A stretch of 35,001 nt of DNA from Anaerolineae bacterium (GTDB lineage: Bacteria > Chloroflexota > Anaerolineae > Aggregatilineales > Phototrophicaceae), in the NCBI GenBank assembly GCA_026645945.1, contig JAPKMO010000039.1:1-35001 (forward strand), written 5' to 3'. Of the stretch, positions 1-9,746 are shown piece by piece. The notes under the pieces are model-generated. The model was not told where the DNA came from. It saw only the letters and a list, made by a program, of their open reading frames with translations, and did not search any database. Each line of letters begins with the position of its first letter. Position 1 is the stretch's first letter. The translations under genes were made by a program, and so were the position numbers.

Positions 1-906
1 CTAATACACCTGTTCAAAGCGGTGCTGGCGATGCGTCAGCAACTTCTCAGGCAGAACTGAAGCAACTCCAGATGTGCGGGGGTCTCTTTCAGGCGGCACT
101 TGTGCCGGACGGTGTGTCGCCTGCACGGTCTTCGCCACCTCACGAAGCAGCTTCGGTTGACGATCCAGCATCCGCTGCAGGGCATCGCCCAGGTTCTTCA
201 GCAGATGCCAGCGGTCAGCGACCTGAACCGCGTCGGGCGCGCCTTGTTTGGCCCCTTCGGCGTAGTTGCTGGCACGATCCCGGCTGATTATCTCCACACC
301 GGGATGAGCGCACAGCCAGGCGGCCAACGTCTCAGCTTCACGATCAGGCAGTAGATCCACCGGACAATGTTCCAGTAAGTCCACCAGGATCGTGCCATAG
401 ACGTGGCCCTTGCGCAGTGCCCAGTCATCCACGCCCAGTACTGTAGGTGTGGGGAAAGCGTCGAGGGGTGTGGCCCGCAGAATGCGCAGCAGCGTATCGG
501 CACTCCAGCTCATACGCAAATGCACCGGAAGGCGTTCGCCTGCTTCGCCGCCCAACTCATAAGCAACCGCACGCAGGGTCTCGGTCAGCCGTTGCGTTCG
601 TTGTCCCCGCATTGGCACCAGTTGCGGGAGGCGCTCAGCAAAGGTGGCACGCTGACAGTGTGTATTGAGACAGCGGAAGCGACGGACACCCAACACGAGC
701 CGAATAGCGCGCCCATTGCAGGGTAGATCACGCGGTGAGCGGGTGTAGTTACTGTGAACGCGGCTGGATGTTGTGCCACAATCTGGACAGCAGCTTTGGA
801 TAGCGGTCGATTGGGCTTTGATAATGAGGGTATGATCGTGGATCACAATGGCTTGTATGTGAAAGCCGGGCAGTTCAAAGGGGACGGTACTCTCGATCAT
901 CGACAC
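1..906 (-). CDS. ISL3-family transposase, C-terminally short
   Basis: DDE transposase of the ISL3 (IS204/IS1001/IS1096/IS1165) family, which cuts and pastes its own element. The N-terminus has the ISL3 zinc finger (CCPDCG near residue 40 and CLNTHC near residue 80). The first catalytic Asp is in [14 protein letters not shown] and the second in [13 protein letters not shown], followed by the family segment [16 protein letters not shown]. Family members usually run well past 400 residues, but this frame stops with TAG at 1-3 after 301 residues, before the region that normally holds the catalytic Glu. It is either broken by a nonsense or frameshift change or continues in another frame outside the window. 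Start is GTG at 906 or ATG at 900. Confidence 0.8.
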   Translation of the reverse strand: MSMIESTVPFELPGFHIQAIVIHDHTLIIKAQSTAIQSCCPDCGTTSSRVHSNYTRSPRDLPCNGRAIRLVLGVRRFRCLNTHCQRATFAERLPQLVPMRGQRTQRLTETLRAVAYELGGEAGERLPVHLRMSWSADTLLRILRATPLDAFPTPTVLGVDDWALRKGHVYGTILVDLLEHCPVDLLPDREAETLAAWLCAHPGVEIISRDRASNYAEGAKQGAPDAVQVADRWHLLKNLGDALQRMLDRQPKLLREVAKTVQATHRPAQVPPERDPRTSGVASVLPEKLLTHRQHRFEQVY

Positions 907-990
907 CAGGCAGTTCTCGTTTTCAGTTCAGATTGCTGCCCAGTATAGCCTCGTGTTTCACCCCTTCAGCACCAAACCTGCGGAAGACCC
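1..990 (-). mobile_element. ISL3-family insertion sequence, one end (continues beyond the window)
   Basis: The transposase reads leftward out of the window. Its upstream end probably lies at about 990: read on the minus strand, the sequence from 990 begins GGGTCTTCCGCAGGTTTGG, a G-rich start with a TCTTC core like ISL3-type terminal repeats. The reading frame that enters from the right (991-1240) loses family likeness at this point, which supports the boundary. The other end and any target duplication lie outside the window and cannot be checked. Confidence 0.6.
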
Positions 991-1240
991 TTTTCGCTCG
1001 TAAAGTGACAGGCGATGGAGATGATCTGGCCGGAGGGGTCGGTCAGGTTGACCGGACTGCCGTGAACGCAGCGGAAGCCGTTATAGGACAGGCTGAGGCC
1101 GGGTACGCCCAGCACCGGGATTTTTGCTTCCCGATCCTTTTCCCAACCGCCTTCAAACCGAAATTTGGCATAGGACTGGCGTACTGGCAGGCGTTCGCTC
1201 CGGGTTTCTACTATAATGAATGTTAAAGGTTGATTTTCCT
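991..1240 (-). pseudogene. Remnant with Rhs-core-like (or FGE-like) motif
   Basis: A minus-strand frame is open from about 1274 and reaches the ISL3 end at 990. Its last part contains SYNGFRCVHGSPVNLTDPSG. The PVNLTDPSG portion matches the end of the Rhs repeat-associated core, where NPVNLTDPSG is typical. The GFRCV portion also resembles the end of formylglycine-generating-enzyme (SUMF1) domains. The fragment is too short to decide. Its upstream part overlaps the promoter region of the 1255 gene, so it is a relic and not a working gene. The final seven codons before its stop come from the insertion sequence. Confidence 0.4.
1212..1217 (+). promoter_or_regulatory. Possible -10 box for the 1255 operon
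   Basis: A perfect TATAAT lies 37 bases upstream of the GTG start at 1255, but no good -35 box stands 16-18 bases before it. The site is inside the Rhs-like relic. A ribosome binding site (GGCGAGG, about 1241-1247) stands closer to the start. Confidence 0.35.
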
Positions 1241-1254
1241 GGCGAGGCAGTATT

Positions 1255-2610
1255 GTGACTGATCCCGGCCTCACGAATTATCCTGATATTCTGGGTTACA
1301 TCACTGGCGGCGAGCGGCTAAACGTCAACGTCGTGCAGCTTGCGCTGGCCGTGCGCCCCCGCGTCACGCGGGCGGGGCGTCCCTTCGAGGCGATTTTGCT
1401 GATTCAAAACGCATCCGACGTGGACGTGGACGTGACGGCCACCCTCCAGATACCGGAGCTGGACGCCCGCAAGCAGAAAAAACGCTTCATCGCCAAAACC
1501 GAGCGGCTGGTGGTGGGTCTGCGCCCGGCGGAGGTGGGTTACGTGGTGCTGCCGCTCTCCAGCCTGCCGGATACCGCCGTCGGCGACAGCTACCGGGTGG
1601 GTATGGCGGTGGAAACCAAACCCCTGGGCAAACCGCGCCGCGTTCGCCTGCCGGAAGGCGGCGGCCCGGTCGTGTTGGAACTGCTTGCTGACGAAACCCA
1701 GGCGCGCCTGAACGAACTTAAACGGCTGACTTATTCGACCGCCAAACGCGGCCTGGTCGGTACGGCGCTGGAAGCGTCTTTCAGCGTCATGTCCGGGCAG
1801 ATCGGCCAGCTTGCCGACCTGAAACCCGGCTGGATCAGCCTGTGGAAGATGAGCGACTATTACAAGGATGAACGCCTGCTGCTGGAACGCTACGGCGACC
1901 TGCTGGCCGGCAAGGTGCTGCCGCAGCTTAAACGCCTGAAGCTGTTCAGCCCGCTGCGCCAGGCCACTTTACAGCGTTTCCAGGCTGCTCGATACCCGCT
2001 TAAACCTGTCGAGGCGTTTTACATCACCAAGCTGCTGGTTGCCATCCTGGAAATGGCCGCGCCCAAAGAAGATGCCTTCGATTACCTGAGCGATGACCGG
2101 TTAAACGTCTCGCTGCTGTTAAAAAAGCGCCCTGCCTCTGATGACTCCGGCAGCGTGGCGATGCCAAGCTGGTGCCGCGCCATGCTGCGCGCCATTGACC
2201 ACAACGAAGCGGCGGCGGAGCGTCCCGCCCACGCGCTGGCAACCACGCTGTACGACGAACTGCTGCGCGATGCCATGCGCCACGCTTTTAACATGATTAA
2301 AACCGTCTCCGGCGTTGAACTCGGCTCGGAAGAGGATATGCAGGCTTATACCGAAAAGCTGATCGGCGAAATTCGCCAGCCCAGCCGCCCGCTCACTTTT
2401 ACCGATGCCTACCTGCCGCTGATTATCGGCGGTTTTATTTTCTTCGACCGGGTGGTGATGCCGGAGGAAAAAATCGGCGAATCGCTGGCGGAGATGGCCG
2501 GTGCGCTGCAAGAGCGCGCCGCCGAACGGGACGAGGATAACGATCTGATTTTTAAGTTGGCGGAGCAGATTCTCGATCAGGCACTCCAGAAATATGGTTA
2601 CAGACAATAA
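1255..2610 (+). CDS. Unknown protein, first of a tandem paralogue pair
   Basis: A 451-residue protein I cannot assign to a named family. It starts at GTG 1255, 8 bases after GGCGAGG. Residues 1-150 look like a beta-rich module: YPDILGYITGGERLNV, then LALAVRPRVTRAGRPFEAIL, then LRPAEVGYVVLPLSSLPDT. The remaining 300 residues look alpha-helical. There is no signal peptide or membrane segment, so it is probably cytoplasmic. The next gene has the same plan and shares motifs throughout the N-terminal module, so the two arose by duplication. The stop TAA shares one base with the ATG of the next gene, so the two are translationally coupled. Function is not known. Confidence 0.8.
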   Translation: MTDPGLTNYPDILGYITGGERLNVNVVQLALAVRPRVTRAGRPFEAILLIQNASDVDVDVTATLQIPELDARKQKKRFIAKTERLVVGLRPAEVGYVVLPLSSLPDTAVGDSYRVGMAVETKPLGKPRRVRLPEGGGPVVLELLADETQARLNELKRLTYSTAKRGLVGTALEASFSVMSGQIGQLADLKPGWISLWKMSDYYKDERLLLERYGDLLAGKVLPQLKRLKLFSPLRQATLQRFQAARYPLKPVEAFYITKLLVAILEMAAPKEDAFDYLSDDRLNVSLLLKKRPASDDSGSVAMPSWCRAMLRAIDHNEAAAERPAHALATTLYDELLRDAMRHAFNMIKTVSGVELGSEEDMQAYTEKLIGEIRQPSRPLTFTDAYLPLIIGGFIFFDRVVMPEEKIGESLAEMAGALQERAAERDEDNDLIFKLAEQILDQALQKYGYRQ

Positions 2611-3905
2611 TGGCTGACGGCGCGCATAAACTCGAACCGTTTTATCCCGACGTGCTGGGGGCGATCACTGGCGGCACGCGCATCAGCATGGATAAACTCC
2701 AGTGCGCGCTGGGCATTTTCCCGCGCCGCACCTACATCAACCAGCCGGTCGAGGTCGTCCTCATCCTGCAAAGCATGGTAGACCAGAACATGCAGGTGAA
2801 GGTGGGTATTCAACTGCCCACCCAGGACAAAAAAGGCAACCCGGTGGTGCTGGACGTGCCGAAAAAGCTGATTTCGCTGGGGATGCGCCCCGGCGAAGTC
2901 GGCGTCCTGAATATCCCGCTGGTGCCGCTGCCGCCCACACAGCCGGGGACGGGCTTCCCGGTGCGCGTGGCCGTGCGCTTCCGCGCCGCCGCCGAGTCTA
3001 CCCACTATGTGCGCCCACCCACCGGCGGTGCGCCGCCCAGTGTATTGAGCGTGTCGCAGTTTAAACTCCAGGCGCTGCGCGATGTGGAATATTCCGCCCA
3101 CACCTGGAATCAGTCGGCAGAGATCGTCACCAGCTATTTTGACGTTGCGCCGCGCCGGCTGCCGCCCACGCCGCTGGACTTAAAAGCCCGCTACGAAAGC
3201 CTGTGGACGCACGAGGAAATGGCCGAGGAGCGCGAACTGGTGCAGGCGCGGGTGCAAGACGCGGTTTATCTTTCCGCCGGGCTAACGCGCGCCTCTGTTT
3301 ATGAGCCGCTGGTGGCAGCGGTGGACGAACGATTTGCCCGGCGCGGCCTGCCGCTGCATCCCGGCGAGGCCAAAGCTATCGCCAAGATGATGACCTACAC
3401 CCTGGACGAAGGGCTTGAACTGGAACCCGGTTTTAACATGCAGGAAAGCCGCTGGTTTCAAACGCTGTGCCAGGTGATCGCCTACAACCCTGAAGTGGAA
3501 CAGATGAAAAAGGGCGAGCTGGCCGTCAAATACCTGTTCGACTCGGCGCTTTTCGACGCTATCATCCTGGGTTTTGCCGTCATCCAGCCCAAAGTGAGGG
3601 AAGACCTGGGCGACAGCGCCGAGCGCATTAACTACGCCAACCGCGTGCTGACCTGGCTGGCCGGGCAGATTGAGCCGGATTTGAACTACGTCTACCTGCC
3701 GCTGGTGCTGGGCGGCGTGGTCGTCAACCAGTTCGTCACCCTGCGCGGCGACAACCCCTGGATTATGCTGGACGAACTGCGCGAAGCCTATCGCGGGCGC
3801 GTCCGGCTGGCGACCGGCGAGGCGGTGACGATCTTCAAAATGATGGGCAGCCTGCTGGACGACGCCGAGGAACAGCTCCGCCGCGCGCGTATTCCCAGGC
3901 CGTAA
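2610..3905 (+). CDS. Unknown protein, second of a tandem paralogue pair
   Basis: A 431-residue paralogue of the preceding gene. Shared landmarks are FYPDVLGAITGGTRISM at the N-terminus, ALGIFPRRTYINQPVEVVLI, LGMRPGEVGVLNIPLVPLPP, and an RPPTGG stretch closing the N-terminal beta-rich module. The C-terminal half is helical, with YVYLPLVLGGVVVNQFV matching AYLPLIIGGFIFFDRVV in the first copy. It has no predicted membrane segment or signal. ATG 2610 overlaps the TAA of gene 1 by one base. The two could form a heteromer, but this is inferred from coupling and homology only. Confidence 0.8.
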   Translation: MADGAHKLEPFYPDVLGAITGGTRISMDKLQCALGIFPRRTYINQPVEVVLILQSMVDQNMQVKVGIQLPTQDKKGNPVVLDVPKKLISLGMRPGEVGVLNIPLVPLPPTQPGTGFPVRVAVRFRAAAESTHYVRPPTGGAPPSVLSVSQFKLQALRDVEYSAHTWNQSAEIVTSYFDVAPRRLPPTPLDLKARYESLWTHEEMAEERELVQARVQDAVYLSAGLTRASVYEPLVAAVDERFARRGLPLHPGEAKAIAKMMTYTLDEGLELEPGFNMQESRWFQTLCQVIAYNPEVEQMKKGELAVKYLFDSALFDAIILGFAVIQPKVREDLGDSAERINYANRVLTWLAGQIEPDLNYVYLPLVLGGVVVNQFVTLRGDNPWIMLDELREAYRGRVRLATGEAVTIFKMMGSLLDDAEEQLRRARIPRP

Positions 3906-4209
3906 CCGCACCGTCACCGGCCCCCAACCAAAAACTTACGCGAATCTGATGTGGATGGCCTATACTGGCATTTAGTCTGGTTCGGTTTAATCCAAGTCGC
4001 CTGTTTTTAGCCCTTCTCCCCTGAATTCGGGGAGAAGGGTTGGAATGAGAGGGTTTGACTGGCCGCAGTAAATACTGCAAGCAGGAAACGAACGGGGTTC
4101 GGCCCTCAGACGGCCTTGAAAATGCCTGGGCCGAAAATCCGGTACAATGTAGAAATGGTCGCGCCCGCGCGCGTTACCCAGTTGTGCGAGACGAGGACTT
4201 AAAACAATC
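3906..4209. other. Intergenic region before clpC
   Basis: No credible gene is present in these 304 bases. They hold an 11-bp inverted repeat (listed separately) and a weak promoter: TTGAAA at 4116-4121 and TACAAT at 4143-4148, with a spacer of 21, longer than usual. A ribosome binding site, ACGAGG at 4191-4196, precedes the clpC ATG. Confidence 0.4.
4011..4039. repeat. Inverted repeat CCCTTCTCCCC / GGGGAGAAGGG
   Basis: Perfect 11-bp arms (4011-4021 and 4029-4039) surround TGAATTC. It is flanked by TTTTTAG on the left and GGTTGGAATGAGAGGG on the right. Hairpins of this type recur between genes in several bacterial genomes, from memory. No T-run follows on either strand, so it is not a standard intrinsic terminator. 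It is probably a REP- or MITE-like unit. Confidence 0.7.
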
Positions 4210-6699
4210 ATGATGCGATTTGACCGTTTTACCGAACGCGCCCAGGACGCTGCCGCCCGCGCTTACGAGGTTTTGCAGCGTTACCAGCATAACCAGGTAG
4301 ATACCGAGCATATCCTGGTGGCACTGCTGGAACAGCCCGACGGCGTGATTCCCCAACTGCTCCAGCGGTTGAATGTAGACATCATCGCCATGCGAAACCG
4401 CCTGGACGAGATTCTGCGCGCCAGCCCCAAAGCGGCCATCTACGGCGGCGGAACGGGCCAGGTGTTCATCACCCCGCGCGTGAAGCGGATCATTGACCTG
4501 GCGAACGAAGAAGCCAACCGCCTGCGCGATGAGTATATTTCCACCGAACATATCTTCCTGGCGATCCTCAGCGAGCGTAATACCGCCGTCGCTAAAATTA
4601 TGGCCGACAATGGCATCACCCGCGACCGCGTGTACGAGGCGATCAAGGAACTGCGCGGCGGCCAGCGCGTGACCGACCCGCAGGCCGAGACGCGCTACCG
4701 CACGCTGGAGAAATACAGCCGCGATTTAACCCGCATGGCGCAGGAAGGCAAGCTCGACCCGGTGATCGGGCGGGATGCCGAAATCCTGCGCGTGATCCAG
4801 ATTCTCAGCCGCCGGACGAAAAATAATCCGGTGCTGATCGGCGAAGCGGGCGTAGGCAAAACCGCCATCGTCGAAGGGCTGGCGCAGAAGATCGCCGCCG
4901 GCGACGTGCCGGAAATTTTGATCGGCAAGCGCGTCGTCAGCCTGGATTTGGGCGCCATGCTGGCCGGCAGCCGCTTTCGGGGCGAGTTCGAGGAGCGCCT
5001 GAAGGCCACGATTGAGGAGGTGCAGCGCGCGCAGGGCGAAATCATCCTGTTCATAGACGAAGTGCATCAGGTCGTCGGCGCGGGGGCTGCCCAGGGCGCG
5101 CTGGATGCCGGCAATATGATGAAACCGGCGCTGGCGCGGGGTGAGCTTCAGTGTGTGGGCGCTACCACGCTGGACGAATATCGCCAGTACATCGAAAAAG
5201 ACAGCGCGCTTGACCGGCGTTTTGCGCCCGTGTTCGTGGACGAGCCGAGCGTGGACGATACCATCGAAATGCTGTTCGGCCTGCGCGACCGCTACGAGGC
5301 GCACCATAAAGTGACCATCTCCGACGAGGCGATTGTGGCCGCCGCGCGGCTGTCGGCCCGCTACCTGACCGACCGCCGCCTGCCGGACAAAGCCATTGAC
5401 CTGCTGGACGAGGCCGCTGCCAAACTGCGGGTGGCGCTGTACTCCATGCCGCCCAGCCTGAAGGAGATGAAAGCCGCTATTGACCGCCTGCTGGCCGAGG
5501 AAGAAGCCGCCGGCATGGCGCGGGATTACGAACGCGCCGCCCAGTACAAAGTGGAACGTTTGCAGCTTGAGCAGGATTACGAGCGCGAGCGGATGCAGTG
5601 GCAGTCGGAAAACACGCTCGATGAAGTGGTGGACGCCGACGACATCGCCGGGGTAGTCGCCCAGTGGACGGGCATCCCGGTCAACCAGATGCTGGAAACC
5701 GAGAGCGAAAAACTGCTCCGCATGGAGGAGGCGCTCCACGCGCGCATCATCGGCCAGGACATCGCCGTATCGGCCATCGCGGATGCCATTCGGCGGGCGC
5801 GCAGCGGCCTCAAAGACCCCAAACGCCCCATTGGCTCGTTCATCTTCCTGGGTTCCAGCGGCGTGGGCAAAACCGAACTGGCGAAGGCGCTGGCGGAATT
5901 TATGTTTGACGACGAAGAGGCTCTGCTGCGGATTGACATGAGCGAATACCGCGAGCAGCACACCGTCAGCCGGCTGTTCGGCGCGCCGCCGGGTTACGTG
6001 GGCTACGAAGAAGGCGGCCAGCTTACTGAAGCGGTGCGCCGCCGCCCGTACCGCGTCATCCTGTTCGACGAGATCGAAAAAGCCCACCCGGACGTGTGGA
6101 ATGCGCTGCTGCAAATCCTGGAAGATGGCCGCCTGACCGACGGCCAGGGGCGCACGGTGGACTTCCGCAACACGGTTATCATCATGACCAGCAACCTGGG
6201 GACGGAATTCGTCCGGCGCGGCGGCGTGCTGGGTTTCGTCCAGCCGACCGACGAGCAGGCCATCGCCGACCATCAGAAGATCGAGCGGGCTATGCGCGAA
6301 ACCTTCCGGCCAGAATTTTTGAACCGCATTGACGAAATCATCATCTTTTCGCCGCTGTCGCTCTCGCAGGTCGAGCAGATCGTGGATTTGCAGATGCGCG
6401 GCGTGGCCGAACGGATGCACGAGGCCGGCATCGGCATTCACCTGACCGAACCGGCGCGCCGCTGGCTGGCGGAAAAAGGTTACGATCCGCAGTTCGGGGC
6501 GCGACCGCTGCGCCGCGCCATCCAGCGGTTTGTCGAAAACCCGCTCAGCGTGCAGCTTTTGCGCGGGGTGTTCCAGCCCGGCGATCTGGTGGTGATTGAC
6601 GAGGCAGGCGGCGAGCTGGTGTTCGCCCGCGACCAGGACGCCAGCAGCGACTACCTGAATGTGCCGCGCGACCAGTACGTAGACGGCGGCGGGCGGTAA
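4210..6699 (+). CDS. clpC: ClpC-type AAA+ ATPase (Clp protease unfoldase)
   Basis: A HSP100 unfoldase of 829 residues, the usual ClpC length. It unfolds proteins with ATP and feeds them to a ClpP-type protease in the cytoplasm. Two Clp_N repeats (residues 1-145, [15 protein letters not shown]) bind adaptors and substrates. Domain D1 has Walker A GEAGVGKT (211-218) and Walker [14 protein letters not shown]-like middle segment follows ([20 protein letters not shown]), shorter than the ClpB coiled coil and typical of ClpC. Domain D2 has GSSGVGKTE near 548 and [16 protein letters not shown]. The D2-small domain ends with [21 protein letters not shown] 4210 follows ACGAGG, and a second ATG at 4213 is also possible. 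No CtsR, McsA or McsB partner is adjacent. Confidence 0.95.
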   Translation: MMRFDRFTERAQDAAARAYEVLQRYQHNQVDTEHILVALLEQPDGVIPQLLQRLNVDIIAMRNRLDEILRASPKAAIYGGGTGQVFITPRVKRIIDLANEEANRLRDEYISTEHIFLAILSERNTAVAKIMADNGITRDRVYEAIKELRGGQRVTDPQAETRYRTLEKYSRDLTRMAQEGKLDPVIGRDAEILRVIQILSRRTKNNPVLIGEAGVGKTAIVEGLAQKIAAGDVPEILIGKRVVSLDLGAMLAGSRFRGEFEERLKATIEEVQRAQGEIILFIDEVHQVVGAGAAQGALDAGNMMKPALARGELQCVGATTLDEYRQYIEKDSALDRRFAPVFVDEPSVDDTIEMLFGLRDRYEAHHKVTISDEAIVAAARLSARYLTDRRLPDKAIDLLDEAAAKLRVALYSMPPSLKEMKAAIDRLLAEEEAAGMARDYERAAQYKVERLQLEQDYERERMQWQSENTLDEVVDADDIAGVVAQWTGIPVNQMLETESEKLLRMEEALHARIIGQDIAVSAIADAIRRARSGLKDPKRPIGSFIFLGSSGVGKTELAKALAEFMFDDEEALLRIDMSEYREQHTVSRLFGAPPGYVGYEEGGQLTEAVRRRPYRVILFDEIEKAHPDVWNALLQILEDGRLTDGQGRTVDFRNTVIIMTSNLGTEFVRRGGVLGFVQPTDEQAIADHQKIERAMRETFRPEFLNRIDEIIIFSPLSLSQVEQIVDLQMRGVAERMHEAGIGIHLTEPARRWLAEKGYDPQFGARPLRRAIQRFVENPLSVQLLRGVFQPGDLVVIDEAGGELVFARDQDASSDYLNVPRDQYVDGGGR

Positions 6700-6778
6700 A
6701 CGCCAGCCGCCCAAAATGCTTCAATCGGCGAACCCGCTCCCCGAAATACGGGATTAACGCATGGTGGGGCGCAAGGCC

Positions 6779-6886
6779 TTACGCCGGCTGCCAGCGGTGG
6801 CCTTCCTCCAGCATCGCCAGGAAGCTGCAAACGGGGATGTAGTTGGTGAGGCTGCTGCCCATGCCGAGCGTAACGAGCAGGGATAA
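6779..6886 (-). pseudogene. Possible C-terminal gene relic, unidentified
   Basis: A minus-strand frame ends with TAA at 6779-6781 and reads LLVTLGMGSSLTNYIPVCSF then LAMLEEGHRWQPA. It reads like the end of a real protein, but no start or upstream body is present. I do not recognise the family. It may be chance. Confidence 0.2.
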
Positions 6887-6897
6887 TAGAGTTGAGA

Positions 6898-6921
6898 GAC
6901 AGTGGGCTTAAGCCCACTGTC
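6898..6921. repeat. 24-bp perfect palindrome with TTAA centre
   Basis: GACAGTGGGCTT (6898-6909) is followed directly by its reverse complement. It lies between the convergent ends of clpC and metG, where a bidirectional hairpin could stop transcription. The inner 22 bases occur again at 25188-25209. Confidence 0.85.
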
Positions 6922-6990
6922 TTAGCCCACTGTCTTAGCCCACTGTCTTAGCCCACTGTCTTAGCCCACTATCTTAACCCGCTGTCCTTA
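6911..6990. repeat. 13-bp tandem repeat, about six units
   Basis: AGCCCACTGTCTT is repeated head to tail at 6911, 6924, 6937 and 6950. A one-base variant follows at 6963 (AGCCCACTATCTT) and a diverged unit at 6976-6989. The unit is the right arm of the 6898-6921 palindrome plus TT, so the array grew from that palindrome. The variants sit at the far end, as expected for slippage expansion. Confidence 0.9.
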
Positions 6991-7004
6991 TTCTCTCTTT
7001 TTGC

Positions 7005-8819
<1,815 letters not shown>

Positions 8820-8870
8820 GGTCAGCGCGCTCCTTTTTTGCGGTTGTGTTCGTGTTAAGGTATGCGGTAC

Positions 8871-8907
8871 GAGGCATGAGCATAAGAATTATAACAACTC
8901 GTGCCTC
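8871..8907 (-). promoter_or_regulatory. Inverted repeat around a TATAAT box upstream of metG
   Basis: Arms GAGGCATGAG (8871-8880) and CTCGTGCCTC (8898-8907) match at 9 of 10 positions across a 17-base spacer. The spacer holds TATAAT on the minus strand (8888-8893). A protein bound here would cover the -10 box of a metG promoter. No clear -35 stands at the right distance. Confidence 0.4.
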
Positions 8908-8924
8908 ATCCCTCGGCACTCAAT

Positions 8925-8957
8925 AAAAAACCGCCTGCCCGCGTTCAGGACAGACGG
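8925..8957 (-). terminator. Intrinsic terminator in the metG leader
   Basis: On the minus strand, CCGTCTGTCC (8957-8948) pairs with GGGCAGGCGG (8940-8931) across a 7-base loop, with two G-U wobbles. Six T residues follow (8930-8925). The terminator lies about 105 bases before the metG start, so it ends the leader transcript from the 9085-9113 promoter unless it is prevented from folding. Confidence 0.75.
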
Positions 8958-8987
8958 CTGAGGTAGGCTGCGTGTTCGGCTTACCGA

Positions 8988-9077
8988 TTAGGCATGGCGC
9001 AGCGCCCGGCGTCCGTCCCGACGCGGGTAACGCATGACCATCATGCCCAGAGAATGAAAAAGCCGTTTTGTCTTCAT
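8988..9077 (-). CDS. Putative 29-residue leader peptide with Met cluster
   Basis: A short frame runs from ATG 9077 to TAA at 8988-8990. It begins MKTKRLFHSLGMMVMRYP and ends in an Arg-rich stretch. Three Met codons fall within four positions (residues 12, 13 and 15). It lies between a well-formed promoter and an intrinsic terminator, directly upstream of metG, which is the layout of a transcription-attenuation leader. The predicted transcript start is on or next to the ATG, so translation would be leaderless. Whether the peptide is made is an inference. Confidence 0.35.
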   Translation of the reverse strand: MKTKRLFHSLGMMVMRYPRRDGRRALRHA

Positions 9078-9084
9078 GAGCAAC

Positions 9085-9113
9085 AGTATAAGAAAGGACG
9101 GCATGGGAGTCAA
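9085..9113 (-). promoter_or_regulatory. Promoter of the metG leader transcript
   Basis: On the minus strand, -35 TTGACT (9113-9108) and -10 TATACT (9090-9085) are separated by exactly 17 bases. Each box differs from consensus at one position. Transcription should start near 9078, at the leader ATG. Confidence 0.7.
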
Positions 9114-9144
9114 GCGTCGGCACTGGCCCGGTTCTGCCGCCTCG

Positions 9145-9648
9145 TTACCCTCCGTCCACCGGTAAAATCAGGCAGGTGGTTGTGCCGTGACCGTAGAGCT
9201 TGCCCGCCCGGTCGAACACCCGCCCTTCGGCGGTCGCCAGCCGCCGCCCGCTGTGGAGGATGGCCGCCTCGCAGCGGATTTCGCCGGTGGCGTGGGTCAG
9301 TGGGCGCACGAAGTTGATGTGCAGTTCGGCGGTCGTGTAACCCACCCCGGCGGGCAGCGTGGACTGCACCGCGCAGCCCATCGCGGAATCGAGCAGCGTG
9401 CTGATGAGGCCGCCGTGTACCATGCCAATGGGGTTATAGTGGTACTCCGCCGGTTCGCAGACGAAAGCGGCGCGCCCTTCGGATACCTCCGCCAGCCGGA
9501 AGTTGAGCAGATGGGCAATGGGCGGGGACGGCAGATCGCCGGCCAGTATCGCCTGGAGATAGGCCAGGCCGCTCATGCCGGGGGCGGCCTGCGCCCCGAT
9601 CAGCGGGTCCTGCCAGGTGACGGTGCGGGTGCGGTGGTTTTCGTTCAC
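9145..9648 (-). CDS. PaaI-type hotdog-fold thioesterase
   Basis: A 167-residue protein of the 4HBT/PaaI acyl-CoA thioesterase family, which hydrolyses acyl- or aryl-CoA thioesters. The hotdog signature is clear: YNPIGMVHGGLISTLLDSAM holds the central HGG helix, and AELHINFVRPLT matches the long beta strand. GTG 9648 follows GAGGAG (9655-9660) at good spacing, and no better ATG exists. Residues 1-40 are a family-typical lead-in (LAYLQAILAGDLPSPPI). It lies upstream of the metG leader on the same strand but is probably a separate unit, because a strong promoter follows it. The substrate cannot be read from the sequence. Confidence 0.88.
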   Translation of the reverse strand: MNENHRTRTVTWQDPLIGAQAAPGMSGLAYLQAILAGDLPSPPIAHLLNFRLAEVSEGRAAFVCEPAEYHYNPIGMVHGGLISTLLDSAMGCAVQSTLPAGVGYTTAELHINFVRPLTHATGEIRCEAAILHSGRRLATAEGRVFDRAGKLYGHGTTTCLILPVDGG

Positions 9649-9746
9649 AGCGCGCTCCTCATAACAATAAAGTTTCGCGTTTCCGGTTATCCAGGGCTGA
9701 GTTTAAGTGTTGGGATGGCGCAGACCTGATGGCGGGATGAAAACGC

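Noticed and set aside
4011-4039. Intrinsic terminator of the 1255-3905 operon
   Set aside because: A strong stem but no T-run on either strand after it.
4726-6714. A 662-codon open frame on the minus strand across clpC
   Set aside because: It is the antisense shadow of a certain, well-conserved gene in GC-rich DNA; its translation is His/Arg/Gln-rich and shows no domain.
6911-6990. CRISPR-like repeat array
   Set aside because: The 13-bp units are directly adjacent with no spacers and no cas genes.
8820-9144. T-box riboswitch for metG
   Set aside because: No T-box sequence (AGGGTGG type) or specifier-loop layout is visible.
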